This document shows positions 45,743 through 54,221 of a stretch of 64,000 bases of DNA, one piece after another. A program made the position numbers and the translations under genes. The notes under the pieces are model-generated. The model was not told where the DNA came from and did no database searches. It saw nothing but the letters and a program-made list of their open reading frames with translations. Positions within the stretch are counted from its first letter, which is position 1, and every line of letters starts with the position of its first letter. The stretch comes from Cesiribacter sp. SM1 (lineage in GTDB: Bacteria; Bacteroidota; Bacteroidia; Cytophagales; Cyclobacteriaceae), in contig NZ_JAHXBU010000047.1 of the NCBI RefSeq assembly GCF_020178975.1, positions 248,001-312,000 of the forward strand, read 5' to 3'.

Positions 45743-46573
45743 ATGCAACTATCGGCAAGGTCGGTTTACGGTACACTGGAGCATCTGGATCAGCAGCTTA
45801 AGGAACATAAGCGGGTTTTCTACACCCGTTTTGGCGATGGTGAGATTTACATCATGCAGGGGAAAGGCACCATCGATCATGCCCCTGCGCCAGAACTTAC
45901 TGCAGAAATCAAAAAGGTGTTTGCTATTGAGCATCCGCAGTTTTTAAAAGCAGTATCGGTAAACTATCCCCGGGAGAGGGGAATGGTAGATGGCGTTTTT
46001 GCTCCCTTTCCGGATAACGACGCGCTGGAACAGGCCCTGCTGCAAATGGGCGAAAAGCCCGGCACTGTGTACGATAACTTTATTTCTTTCCATTACCTAA
46101 GCCTGTTCGACCAGCAGCGGATGCAGAGTTTCTTGGATCAGCACATCCGCCCAAAGCGTAAAATGTTCATAGGCAGCTCCGACAAACGTGTATTGGAGTA
46201 CGTGTTTGGTAAAATAGATGTGTATGTGCAGCTGCCTGGCCGCGATGCTTTCTATACCCTTGATGAATGGTTTCCAAAGGTGCGGGAACAGCTGGAGGGG
46301 GTTGATGTAGTGCTGCCGGCGGCAGGAGCTGCCACAAAAGTGGTTCAGCGCCTCTTGTGGGAAAGTGGTGCACCCGTGCACAGTATTGATATGGGCTCGG
46401 TTGCTGATGTGGTACAGCAGCGTGGTACCCGCCGCTGGATTCGCCTGCTGGGGCACAGAAGCCGCAAAATAATGTTACCAGGCTGGCAGCAAAGCGGGCT
46501 GTTTAAACAAAGCCCTGTACGTGATGTAAAGCAGGAGCTAAAATATCTTTTTCACAAATTACGTGCCCGCTAA
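45743..46573 (+). CDS. GT-D fold glycosyltransferase-like protein
   Basis: 276 residues from ATG 45743, chosen because the earlier GTG lies inside the ahcY terminator. RFGDGE (29-34) is the signature of the GT-D fold (DUF1792-type), which in streptococcal DGT1 transfers glucose to a serine-rich repeat glycoprotein. FIGSSDKRV, the central DVYVQLPGRDAF and VVLPAAGAATKVVQRLLWESGAPVHSIDMGS fit the rest of such a domain. No membrane segment. It is convergent with a GT2 gene, and a third glycosyltransferase follows, so a small surface-glycan group is likely. Acceptor and donor unknown. Confidence 0.75.
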   Translation: MQLSARSVYGTLEHLDQQLKEHKRVFYTRFGDGEIYIMQGKGTIDHAPAPELTAEIKKVFAIEHPQFLKAVSVNYPRERGMVDGVFAPFPDNDALEQALLQMGEKPGTVYDNFISFHYLSLFDQQRMQSFLDQHIRPKRKMFIGSSDKRVLEYVFGKIDVYVQLPGRDAFYTLDEWFPKVREQLEGVDVVLPAAGAATKVVQRLLWESGAPVHSIDMGSVADVVQQRGTRRWIRLLGHRSRKIMLPGWQQSGLFKQSPVRDVKQELKYLFHKLRAR

Positions 46574-46595
46574 TGATATAGTGATAGTAGCAGAA

Positions 46596-47426
46596 TTAAG
46601 TTGTGCTGGCCTTTTTAACGCCAAATGGTGTAAAGGCAATCTTATCCTGCTTTACCTGCGCCAGTATGTCTGCATTAACGGTGGGCCTTTGCAGTTTTCG
46701 GTGGTAGAGGTGGTACTGAATGGCATAGTTTTTTACACTCCTGAACCCTTTGCCTGCCCAGCGAAGCCGTAATTCCGGATCAGTATCCTCTCCTACGGCA
46801 GGGGCAAGGTAGCGTTCGTCAAAACCATTAATATCCAGCAGGTCTTTTTTGTAGAGGCTGAAATTGCAGCCCAACAGCCCTTTAAATTTCTGTGAGAACA
46901 GCACTTCAAATGCTTTGCTGGGGAGGTAAATGCCCTTTTCGGCATCGCGGGTTTTGCCCAATACGCTGTCTGCAAAGGTGCGAAGTGTAAAACCAGCACC
47001 AATGGCGCCGGCTCTTATGCGTTCTGCTGTAAGCCAGTTGGTGAGCTGCTCCGAAAGGTTTACGCGCCTGCCCGAAAGTACAACCCCTTCCTGGCGGTGC
47101 TGGAGGTGGGCCTCTACATAATTGGGGTGTGGCACACAGTCGCCATCAACAAAAATCAGGTAATTGCTCTCGGCAGCCATTACTGCTTTGTTGAGCATAA
47201 TGGTTTTGCGGAAGCCCACATCTTCGTGCCACAGATGCTTGATGCTAAGCGGACTGCGCTGTTTGTACTTTTCTATGGAGGCAATAGTTTCCTGGTTAGA
47301 GCCGTCGTCGGCCAGAATTACCTCAAAATTTTTGACGGTCTGGGTTTCCAGGCCGGCCAGTACCCGCTCCAGGAACTCAAATTTATTATAGATAGCAATG
47401 ATGATGCTGGCTAGAGGTTTCTGCAT
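46596..47426 (-). CDS. family 2 glycosyltransferase
   Basis: GT-A fold transferase of 276 residues. ASIIIAIYNKFEFLERVL opens the Rossmann part, DDGS at 40-43 and the metal-binding VDGDC near 93-97 fit GT2, and LGCNFSLYKKDLLDINGFDERY is the C-terminal segment typical of a galactosyl- or chondroitin-type subgroup. Soluble. The gene converges on the GT-D gene (22 nt gap) and is divergent from the DUF616 gene. Confidence 0.88.
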   Translation of the reverse strand: MQKPLASIIIAIYNKFEFLERVLAGLETQTVKNFEVILADDGSNQETIASIEKYKQRSPLSIKHLWHEDVGFRKTIMLNKAVMAAESNYLIFVDGDCVPHPNYVEAHLQHRQEGVVLSGRRVNLSEQLTNWLTAERIRAGAIGAGFTLRTFADSVLGKTRDAEKGIYLPSKAFEVLFSQKFKGLLGCNFSLYKKDLLDINGFDERYLAPAVGEDTDPELRLRWAGKGFRSVKNYAIQYHLYHRKLQRPTVNADILAQVKQDKIAFTPFGVKKASTT

Positions 47427-47485
47427 AAAATTGTCTGCTTCAGTCCGGGAGAAGTTTCAGGCGGTAATAAACTTTCACCGGCTTG

Positions 47486-47493
47486 CAAATATA
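47486..47493 (-). promoter_or_regulatory. predicted -7 element of the GT2 gene
   Basis: Minus-strand TATATTTG, full TAnnTTTG match, 59 nt before the ATG; no convincing -33 site. Confidence 0.45.
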
Positions 47494-47548
47494 TTGATTT
47501 TGCCCATGCCTACTGGCAGGTACTGTTTTACAATTCCCTAACAAATGA

Positions 47549-47556
47549 TAAATTTG
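47549..47556 (+). promoter_or_regulatory. predicted -7 element of the DUF616 gene
   Basis: TAAATTTG, full TAnnTTTG match, 19 nt before the ATG; a CTG at 47523-47525 with a 23 nt spacer is the only -33 candidate. Confidence 0.5.
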
Positions 47557-47575
47557 CCATTATTTATCAGTAAAC

Positions 47576-48301
47576 ATGGCAAGGCTGGTAGTTTACACAT
47601 CGGTTTTTGGCAATAAGGAAGGACTGTTACCACAACCAAAAAGCAGGGATGTGGATTATGTATGTTTTGCAGACAATGAGATGCGCGTGCCCAGGCCATG
47701 GCAGTTAAAGCTAATAGAGCCGGCAGTACCCGGCGATCCTGCCCGTAGTTCAAGAGCACCAAAGTTGATGCCCCACAGTTTTCTTCCAGACTACTCCTAC
47801 AGCCTCTACATAGATGCTAATTTTTTGGTTCGGGGTAATTTTGCTCCTTTTGTGCTGTCACTATTGCCCAAAAAGGCTTTCTGGGCTTTTGGACATGGCC
47901 GCAATTGTATATATGATGAGCATCAGGCCATAATAGAAAAGTATCATCGCGAAGGGGTGCTAAAAGATAATTTTGAGGTTATGCAACGCCAGATAGACAG
48001 GTACCGCCAGGAAAATTTTCCCCCTGGCTTTGGGCTGATTTCCGGAGGGGTACTTATGAGAAACCACCATCATCCTGAGGTTGCAAAAGCCGGGGAACTT
48101 TGGTGGAATGAGGTGAAAAATGGCAGTCGCAGAGATCAGCTTAGTTTTAATTATGTTGTCTGGAAAACAGGACTTGACTACGGGGTACTTCCCGGCGATT
48201 TACGAAAGCATAAGCATTTCTATATGATTGGAATTCACCGGAAGGATTATAAATGGAAGTATTTTAGATATCGGTTCAAGCACTTCCTTGGCCTTGTGTA
48301 G
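47576..48301 (+). CDS. DUF616-type glycosyltransferase (TOD1/MUCI70-like)
   Basis: 241 residues. VVYTSVFGNKE (5-15), DVDYVCFADN (25-34), SLYIDANFLVRGN (76-88) and RRDQLSFNYVVWK near 202-214 are the marks of the DUF616 fold, which carries a DxD-like site (here IDAN). Plant members act on cell-wall glycans; bacterial members sit in surface-polysaccharide loci. Soluble, no signal. It neighbours GT2 and GT-D genes but has its own -7 element. Single domain, about normal length. Confidence 0.8.
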   Translation: MARLVVYTSVFGNKEGLLPQPKSRDVDYVCFADNEMRVPRPWQLKLIEPAVPGDPARSSRAPKLMPHSFLPDYSYSLYIDANFLVRGNFAPFVLSLLPKKAFWAFGHGRNCIYDEHQAIIEKYHREGVLKDNFEVMQRQIDRYRQENFPPGFGLISGGVLMRNHHHPEVAKAGELWWNEVKNGSRRDQLSFNYVVWKTGLDYGVLPGDLRKHKHFYMIGIHRKDYKWKYFRYRFKHFLGLV

Positions 48302-48320
48302 TGGTCTGAAGAGTTTTACC

Positions 48321-48350
48321 TTGATAAAACCGCCCTTTTTTCTATTTTTG
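48321..48350 (+). promoter_or_regulatory. predicted promoter of sucD
   Basis: TTG at 48321-48323, 19 nt spacer, TATTTTTG at 48343-48350, 22 nt before the ATG. Confidence 0.7.
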
Positions 48351-48372
48351 TGCAAACGAAAAACTTCCGCTA

Positions 48373-49263
48373 ATGAGTGTTTTGGTAAATAAAAACTCGA
48401 AAGTGATCGTACAGGGCTTTACAGGCTCTGAAGGTACTTTCCATGCCGGCCAGATGATTGAATACGGCACGAATGTAGTTGGTGGCGTAACCCCTGGAAA
48501 AGGTGGTCAGACGCACCTTGATAAGCCAGTATTCAACTCCGTTGCAGAGGCTGTTGAAACTACCGGCGCCGATGTTTCTATTATTTTTGTGCCACCGGCT
48601 TTCGCAGCTGATGCCATTATGGAGGCTGCCGATGCCGGAATTAAAGTGATCATTGCCATTACCGAGGGTATCCCGGTAAAAGATATGATGATTGCCAAAG
48701 AATACCTGAAAGGTAAAGAGGTACGCCTGGTAGGCCCTAACTGCCCGGGTGTTATAACGCCTGGCGAAGCAAAAGTTGGTATCATGCCTGGTTTTGTATT
48801 TAAGTCAGGGCGCGTAGGTATCGTTTCCAAATCCGGAACGCTAACCTACGAAGCAGCCGACCAGATTGTAAAAGCAGGTCTTGGTATTTCTACTGCCATA
48901 GGTATTGGTGGCGACCCTATCATTGGTACGCCTACTAAAGATGCGGTAGAGCTGCTGATGAACGACCCAGAAACTGATGCCATTGTAATGATTGGCGAAA
49001 TTGGTGGTAATTACGAAGCTGTAGCTGCCCGCTGGATCAAGGAAAATGGTAATAAAAAGCCTGTGATTGGCTTTATTGCCGGCCAGACAGCGCCTCCAGG
49101 CCGCCGCATGGGCCATGCTGGTGCTATTATCGGTGGTGCCGAGGATACGGCAGCTGCTAAAATGAAGATTATGCGTGAGAACGGAATTACCGTTGTAGAA
49201 TCACCTGCCGAAATTGGTGCTGCAACTGCCAAAGCTTTAAAAGAAGCTGGCCTTGTTGCTTAA
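48373..49263 (+). CDS. sucD: succinyl-CoA synthetase alpha subunit
   Basis: CoA-binding, phospho-histidine subunit of the TCA enzyme that couples succinyl-CoA to nucleotide triphosphate. [11 protein letters not shown] (16-26) is the CoA-binding region, [12 protein letters not shown] follows near 117-128, and the phosphorylated His248 lies in [10 protein letters not shown]. Length 296 is standard. The beta subunit gene sucC is not adjacent; in many bacteria sucC and sucD form an operon, while in Bacteroidetes they are often apart. Own promoter and terminator. Confidence 0.97.
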   Translation: MSVLVNKNSKVIVQGFTGSEGTFHAGQMIEYGTNVVGGVTPGKGGQTHLDKPVFNSVAEAVETTGADVSIIFVPPAFAADAIMEAADAGIKVIIAITEGIPVKDMMIAKEYLKGKEVRLVGPNCPGVITPGEAKVGIMPGFVFKSGRVGIVSKSGTLTYEAADQIVKAGLGISTAIGIGGDPIIGTPTKDAVELLMNDPETDAIVMIGEIGGNYEAVAARWIKENGNKKPVIGFIAGQTAPPGRRMGHAGAIIGGAEDTAAAKMKIMRENGITVVESPAEIGAATAKALKEAGLVA

Positions 49264-49286
49264 GTAATTAGTAAATTAAATGTAAG

Positions 49287-49319
49287 AGCCTGTTCCATAG
49301 CCGGAACAGGCTTTTTTTT
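49287..49319 (+). terminator. intrinsic terminator after sucD
   Basis: Perfect 10 bp stem AGCCTGTTCC / GGAACAGGCT (49287-49296 with 49303-49312), 6 nt loop, T run. Confidence 0.9.
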
Positions 49320-49686
49320 ATGATAATAATTTCTAATGACAGCTTAAAAGGAATATAATTAATTGAAAAAATATTACTAATTTCGGAATATGGTCCTAGC
49401 TCCGGTAAGAAGTGCCGGAGCATTAACGAACATGTTTTACCCCACAAAGCTTCTCTGAATAGCCACCCTTCTGAATGCTGCCTCCAAAGAGGGCAGCATT
49501 AATACCTATAGCCTCTACCTCTGCTGGCAGCTTCTATTTAATTTATGTGATGTAACATTTGCCTTACAATTGCCGCAGTTGGTTTCCCTGCACCTCATAA
49601 CTTTGTGCTTAGCATGATTATGGGACTATAAGCCAATGAATATCAAGTCTATAATCTGTTCTGATACTATCCATATCAATGTTTAA
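49320..49686. other. 367 nt intergenic region with two perfect hairpins
   Basis: No gene seen. GCTCCGG (49399-49405) pairs with CCGGAGC (49415-49421), and AATGCTGCC (49474-49482) pairs with GGCAGCATT (49492-49500). Neither is followed by a T run, so they do not look like terminators. They could belong to a long leader of the DUF5723 gene or to a small RNA. No full TAnnTTTG promoter was found; TAATTTCG at 49378-49385 is one mismatch off. Confidence 0.35.
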
Positions 49687-51051
49687 ATGAAACACCTTTA
49701 CTTAGTTCTTTCCTTGTGCTTGTGCACAATGGGGTGGGCGGGTGCGCAGCAGGAAACAACCCTAAGTACCATGCGAAGCCTGCCGCAGGCGGGTTATACT
49801 AACCCGGCCTTTGTACCCACGCAAAACTTTTACCTGGGCCTGCCCGGTATATCATCTGTAGCAGGCTATGGTGGTTCCAACAGCCTTTCTTATCAGCAAG
49901 TAGAAGAGCTCAATATTGAGGATGACTTCTCCGGAAGAAATTTACTGGAGCTGCGTGCAAAGATGAAAGACAAAAACTGGTTTTCTACTGGCGCAGAAAT
50001 TGATCTTTTATCTGCAGGCGTTCGTGCAAATGCGCGTCTGTACCTGCGCTACCGGCTGAGCACCAAAGTGGCAGTGCAGACAATGCTGCCGCGTGAGCTT
50101 GCTTTGCTGGCAGATGAGCAGTTCCTGAAAACTACCAATACGGTGGTGCTGGCGCCCTCTGTGCAGGCAATGGGCTACCTGGAGAATTCAATTGGTGCAT
50201 CTTATGTGATTGACCGGAAATTTACCGTAGGGGCCAGCATAAAAAGGTTAAATGGTATTGCAAATGTGCACACCGATGAGCTGGACATGACCCTTCGCTC
50301 AAAACCAACAGAAGGCTTAATGGAGCTGGAAGGTGGCTTGCTTGCTTATACCTCAGGCTACGAGTTTGATGAGGATGATTCGGAAGAGGAAGAGAGCGAA
50401 ACAAACTATGAGTACATAAAGAACAGGTTAAAAGACAATGGAGGCTGGGCGGTAGACCTTGGTGTTACCTATCAGCTTAGCGATAAGCTTCAGCTTGGGT
50501 TGGGTATTCTGGATCTTGGTACCATCAACTGGAAGAACAGTGCTACTGAATTCAGGGTAAACAGAGCCACTGCAACCTTCGAAAACCTGAATGAGGAAAG
50601 CCTTAATGAAGAAAATTACAGGGCCGAGGCTTTTGCCGACAGTGTGGCAAAGTATTTTGAACCACAGGAAAATGCAATCAGCAGCTACCGCACGGGCATT
50701 CCGAGCAAAAGCTATCTCAATGTAACTTATGAGCTGCACCGCAGTGTGCATGCCTCAGGTATACTTTTCGCCTATAAGTATAAAGACAGGTTTATCCCTG
50801 GCTTTACGGCAGCTGTTAACAAAGAATTTGGCCGCAGGCTGGGTCTCTCTGTAAGCTATACTGCTATCAATGGTTCTTACTCGAATGTAGGGGCAGGATT
50901 TAGTTTAAGGCTCACGCCATTTCAGTTGTATGTGGTGAGTGATAATGTGCTTGGCGGCATTGATTATGAAAATGCCAGAAACGTAAATGTTAGAGCCGGC
51001 CTGAACCTGGTATTTGGTACAATTAAAAAACCTACTAAGCTTCCTTACTAA
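49687..51051 (+). CDS. DUF5723 family outer-membrane protein
   Basis: 454 residues. Signal peptide of about 20 residues (ending GAQQ), then NPAFVPTQNFYLGLPGISSV, the opening of DUF5723, and a long run of alternating beta strands to the end (LRLTPFQLYVVSDNVLG), as in a PorV/PorP-like or OmpP1-like barrel. An acidic loop lies near 223-240 (DEDDSEEEESE). It starts a two-gene unit with the PD40-OmpA protein, 3 nt downstream. Function unknown. Confidence 0.82.
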   Translation: MKHLYLVLSLCLCTMGWAGAQQETTLSTMRSLPQAGYTNPAFVPTQNFYLGLPGISSVAGYGGSNSLSYQQVEELNIEDDFSGRNLLELRAKMKDKNWFSTGAEIDLLSAGVRANARLYLRYRLSTKVAVQTMLPRELALLADEQFLKTTNTVVLAPSVQAMGYLENSIGASYVIDRKFTVGASIKRLNGIANVHTDELDMTLRSKPTEGLMELEGGLLAYTSGYEFDEDDSEEEESETNYEYIKNRLKDNGGWAVDLGVTYQLSDKLQLGLGILDLGTINWKNSATEFRVNRATATFENLNEESLNEENYRAEAFADSVAKYFEPQENAISSYRTGIPSKSYLNVTYELHRSVHASGILFAYKYKDRFIPGFTAAVNKEFGRRLGLSVSYTAINGSYSNVGAGFSLRLTPFQLYVVSDNVLGGIDYENARNVNVRAGLNLVFGTIKKPTKLPY

Positions 51052-51054
51052 GCC

Positions 51055-53121
51055 ATGAATTTCCCGATAAAGCATTTATATAAAGCAGCACTCATGGTGT
51101 TGCTGACGAGTGGAGCTGCCCGTGCACAATCGAACTTTGCACCTCAGAGGGTTGAAGAGAGCATCAACAGTACTTATGCAGAGATAAACCCTGTTCTGTC
51201 GCCTGATGGAAATGAGCTGTTCTTTGTAAGAGCCAATCATCCGCAAAATGGTTTTGGCGAAAACGACAGTGAAGATATATGGTACAGCAAGCGGGGCGAA
51301 GATGGAAAATGGTCTGAGGCGGTGCGTATTCCGCAGCTTAACATTGGCCGTTACAATGCCGTTTGGGCCGTTACCCAGGATGGCTCTGCCGTGCTCATAC
51401 AGGGGCAGTATAACAAAGACGGTGATTTCTGGAAGAAGCGTGGCTTTTCACTGGTACGCCGCACTGCTTCCGGTGAGTGGGAGAAACCAGTCAAGGTATC
51501 GCTGGCAAAGTTCAATAAGAAGAACAGGGGCCTCTACACTACAGCCTATCTTACACCTGATGGCAGGCACGTGCTCATGAGCTTTTCCAATAAGTTCAAC
51601 AGCAAAAAGAGCAGGCTTTATGTGAGCCATGAAGAAGTGCCGGGTTTTTTTGATAAGCCCAGAAAAATAAAGATTAAGCAGGGTAGTGCCCTGCATGCTC
51701 CTTCTGTATCGGCCGATGGGAAGAAGCTTTATTACACCAGTAGCCAGTCTGGCAACTCCGATGTCTGGGTAGCAGAGCGTTTGGATGAATCATGGCGGAA
51801 ATGGTCGGAGCCCAAGCCAGTGCAGAGTATCAATACTGCAAACTGGGAATCTTACTTCCGTACCAACGTTAAAGGAAGCCAGGCCTGGTATGCTGCAAGA
51901 GCAGAAAAAGGCAGTAACCCTGATCTATATACCATAAAGCTGTTCGAAGAAAACCCCTTTATCGTAGTTTCAGGTCAGGTGATCAACAAAAAAACAAACC
52001 TGCCTATTACCAACCTGACCGAGGTTGCCCTTTATGCAAATGATTCCCTGGAGAATTCGCTTGTAGTGCGTGAAGACGGCAGCTATACCATGAAGCTTCC
52101 GCTCGGTAAAAACTACCAGCTAAAGCCACAGCTGGCCCATTACGATGCCGATCCTGCATCTGTAAAAGCCGACAGCCTGTTTGAGTATACAGAAACCAGC
52201 CTTAACCTGTATTTTACCCCATGGACGGTAGTAAAGGTAAGTGGAAAGCTGCTTGAGCGCAGTACACTCGCACCTTTCCCGGCAGAGGCAAAAGCGCGCC
52301 TGCTGGTAAACGGAAAAGAACCTGATTCGCTGGTGATGAACCCTGCAACAGGTGAATATTCGCTGTGGCTGCCCTATGGCAAAAATTACCAGCTGCAGGT
52401 ACAGGCAAAGGGGCATAAAACAGAAGAACAACCCCTGCTGCTGGATAAGGTGAAAGCCTACCAGGTTATTACCAGGGATCTGTATGCCAGCAAAGTAAAC
52501 ACTGCCACTGTACAGGGGCGCCTGCTGGACCGTAAAACCGGTAAGACATTCCCGGCTGGTGTGCCGGTTAAGGTAATGCTTAATGATACGCTGCAGCTAA
52601 CCATCATCGATACACTGGGTACCTATTCCGTTCCGCTTGCTCTGGGTAATGCCTATTCTCTAAGTGCCAAGGCAGAGGGTTACTACCCGATTACCGAACT
52701 AATTGACCTTTCAGGGGAAGAAAAGCAGGTAAAGGTGTACAAAGATCTGTACCTGGCTCCTGTAGAGGTAGGGGAATCTATTCGCCTGAACAATGTATTC
52801 TTTGAGAATGCCAAATCTACGCTTAAACCAGAGTCGTTCACCGAGCTGGACAGGGTGGTAACCTTCCTGCAGGAAAATCCTAATATGAAGATCGAAATTG
52901 CCGGCCACACGGATAACAAGGGCACCGCTGCTCTGAACAAAAAGCTTTCTGGCGACAGGGCCAGTGCGGTGGCTAAATACATTACCAGCCAGGGCATTCC
53001 TGCCGACCGTCTTACTTCAAGAGGCTATGGCAGCACCAAGCCAGAGGCCGATAATAAAACAGAAGAAGGCCGCAGCCGCAACCGCCGGGTGGAGTTCACC
53101 ATTTTGGAGATTAAGAAGTAA
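51055..53121 (+). CDS. PD40-repeat / CarboxypepD / OmpA-domain envelope protein
   Basis: 688 residues: signal peptide (ending ARAQ, about 1-24), PD40-like beta-propeller repeats (about 40-290; PVLSPDGNELFF, SVSADGKKLYY), three CarboxypepD_reg-like beta-sandwich repeats (about 305-560; each with VxGxLLxR or VSGQVINKKT starts) and an OmpA peptidoglycan-binding domain (about 575-688; IEIAGHTDNKG and GDRASAVAKYI, then SRNRRVEF). The layout matches the OmpA-like proteins that accompany PorP/SprF-type barrels in Bacteroidetes, so a role at the outer membrane, linked to DUF5723, is likely. Binding to diaminopimelate is inferred from the family. Confidence 0.88.
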   Translation: MNFPIKHLYKAALMVLLTSGAARAQSNFAPQRVEESINSTYAEINPVLSPDGNELFFVRANHPQNGFGENDSEDIWYSKRGEDGKWSEAVRIPQLNIGRYNAVWAVTQDGSAVLIQGQYNKDGDFWKKRGFSLVRRTASGEWEKPVKVSLAKFNKKNRGLYTTAYLTPDGRHVLMSFSNKFNSKKSRLYVSHEEVPGFFDKPRKIKIKQGSALHAPSVSADGKKLYYTSSQSGNSDVWVAERLDESWRKWSEPKPVQSINTANWESYFRTNVKGSQAWYAARAEKGSNPDLYTIKLFEENPFIVVSGQVINKKTNLPITNLTEVALYANDSLENSLVVREDGSYTMKLPLGKNYQLKPQLAHYDADPASVKADSLFEYTETSLNLYFTPWTVVKVSGKLLERSTLAPFPAEAKARLLVNGKEPDSLVMNPATGEYSLWLPYGKNYQLQVQAKGHKTEEQPLLLDKVKAYQVITRDLYASKVNTATVQGRLLDRKTGKTFPAGVPVKVMLNDTLQLTIIDTLGTYSVPLALGNAYSLSAKAEGYYPITELIDLSGEEKQVKVYKDLYLAPVEVGESIRLNNVFFENAKSTLKPESFTELDRVVTFLQENPNMKIEIAGHTDNKGTAALNKKLSGDRASAVAKYITSQGIPADRLTSRGYGSTKPEADNKTEEGRSRNRRVEFTILEIKK

Positions 53122-53141
53122 ATTTGCATCATCATCAACGG

Positions 53142-53178
53142 AAGCGCAGCTCTGAAAAGGGCTGCGCTTTTTTTTTTG
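53142..53178 (+). terminator. terminator after the OmpA-like gene
   Basis: Stem AAGCGCAGC / GCTGCGCTT (53142-53150 with 53161-53169), 10 nt loop, long T run. Nearly identical in sequence to the hairpin at 54155, which is in the other orientation. Confidence 0.88.
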
Positions 53179-53203
53179 CTTCTATGATTGTGTATCTTTT
53201 GCT

Positions 53204-53932
53204 ATGGCTAAATTCCGGTTAAGCATACCCAAGCCCTGTTCTGAAAAGTGGGAGAGTATGAACCCTTCCGCTAAAGGCGCTTTTTGTAATAGCTGTCAGA
53301 AAGAGGTAGTCGATTTTACTACCATGTCTGAAAGACAGATTAAAGAATACTTTAGCAGGTCTGGTGGGCGCGTATGCGGCCGGTTCAGAGGAGAGCAGCT
53401 GGCACTGCCCTACAATACTGTAGCAGCTACACCTGCCTGGAAAAGGTGGATGGTAGCGGCATCATTGGTGGGGCTGGGGCTGCCAGGGCTTGCTGCTGCA
53501 CAGGAAAGCACTTTAGCAAAGGCCCCGGTTGAGCAGCGGGATCCTTCAACAAAGGGTAGTCATAAGGCTAAATTGAAAAGTAGCGCAGTTTCACCAGCTA
53601 CTCTTGACAGTCTGCGGGTAGTAAGGGGTAAAGTAACAGACCCGAAGGGTGAGGCATTGCCAGGGGTATCTGTACATTTAAAAAACACTTCCTATGGTGC
53701 TGTTACTGATAAAGATGGCGTATTTGAAATCAGATTTCCGGATAACATTCCTAATCCTGAACTCAGGGTTTGTTTCATAGGCTATGAGACGGAAGAAGTA
53801 AAGCTAGGACCAACTGTAAGCTCTATGAACGTTAAGCTGGAGGAGGCTGTGGAAAGCTTGGGAGAAGTGGTGGTAATAGCCAGAAAATGGAGCCCTCGCT
53901 GGCTGTGGTGGCAGTTAAGAGGCATCTTTTAG
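53204..53932 (+). CDS. Cys4-domain / single-TM / CarboxypepD_reg-like protein
   Basis: 242 residues in three parts. The N-terminal 60 residues hold four cysteines (12, 28, 31, 58) in PCSEKW, CNSCQKEVVDFTTMSERQIKEYF and RVCGRF, a likely zinc-binding fold on the cytoplasmic side. A membrane segment lies at about 82-99 (WMVAASLVGLGLPGLAAA). A CarboxypepD_reg-like beta-sandwich follows (about 140-225; VRGKVTDPKGEALPGVSVHLKNTSYGAVTDKDG), with a Trp-rich end. The N-terminal domain is one I have seen in other Bacteroidetes proteins; its role is unknown. The gene stands alone between two near-identical terminators. Confidence 0.72.
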   Translation: MAKFRLSIPKPCSEKWESMNPSAKGAFCNSCQKEVVDFTTMSERQIKEYFSRSGGRVCGRFRGEQLALPYNTVAATPAWKRWMVAASLVGLGLPGLAAAQESTLAKAPVEQRDPSTKGSHKAKLKSSAVSPATLDSLRVVRGKVTDPKGEALPGVSVHLKNTSYGAVTDKDGVFEIRFPDNIPNPELRVCFIGYETEEVKLGPTVSSMNVKLEEAVESLGEVVVIARKWSPRWLWWQLRGIF

Positions 53933-54154
53933 CATCGAAAATAGTAGTAGCGGATATAATATCCTTTTTATTATCTGTAAGCTACCTCTTCAATTTCTAA
54001 GATTTGCCGTCTTTTCCTCGAAGGAGAGCCTCTGTTTGCTGTTTTGCCAACATACTTCCCTTCTGATAATGTTTCTGAAAAGTCCTCGGCGGGCGGCCAC
54101 TGCCTTCTCGGGGATGACGGAACTAGTAAGTCAGGCGAGATAGCCTTTAAAGCA

Positions 54155-54184
54155 AAAAAGCGCAGCCCTTAAGAGCTGCGCTTC
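54155..54184 (-). terminator. terminator after rny
   Basis: Stem GCGCAGC / GCTGCGC (54160-54166 with 54175-54181), A run on the left so T run on the minus strand. Same core as the terminator at 53142. Confidence 0.82.
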
Positions 54185-54221
54185 GCTTTTTATAGCTGTT
54201 AGCTGTTATTTGAGTAATCGG

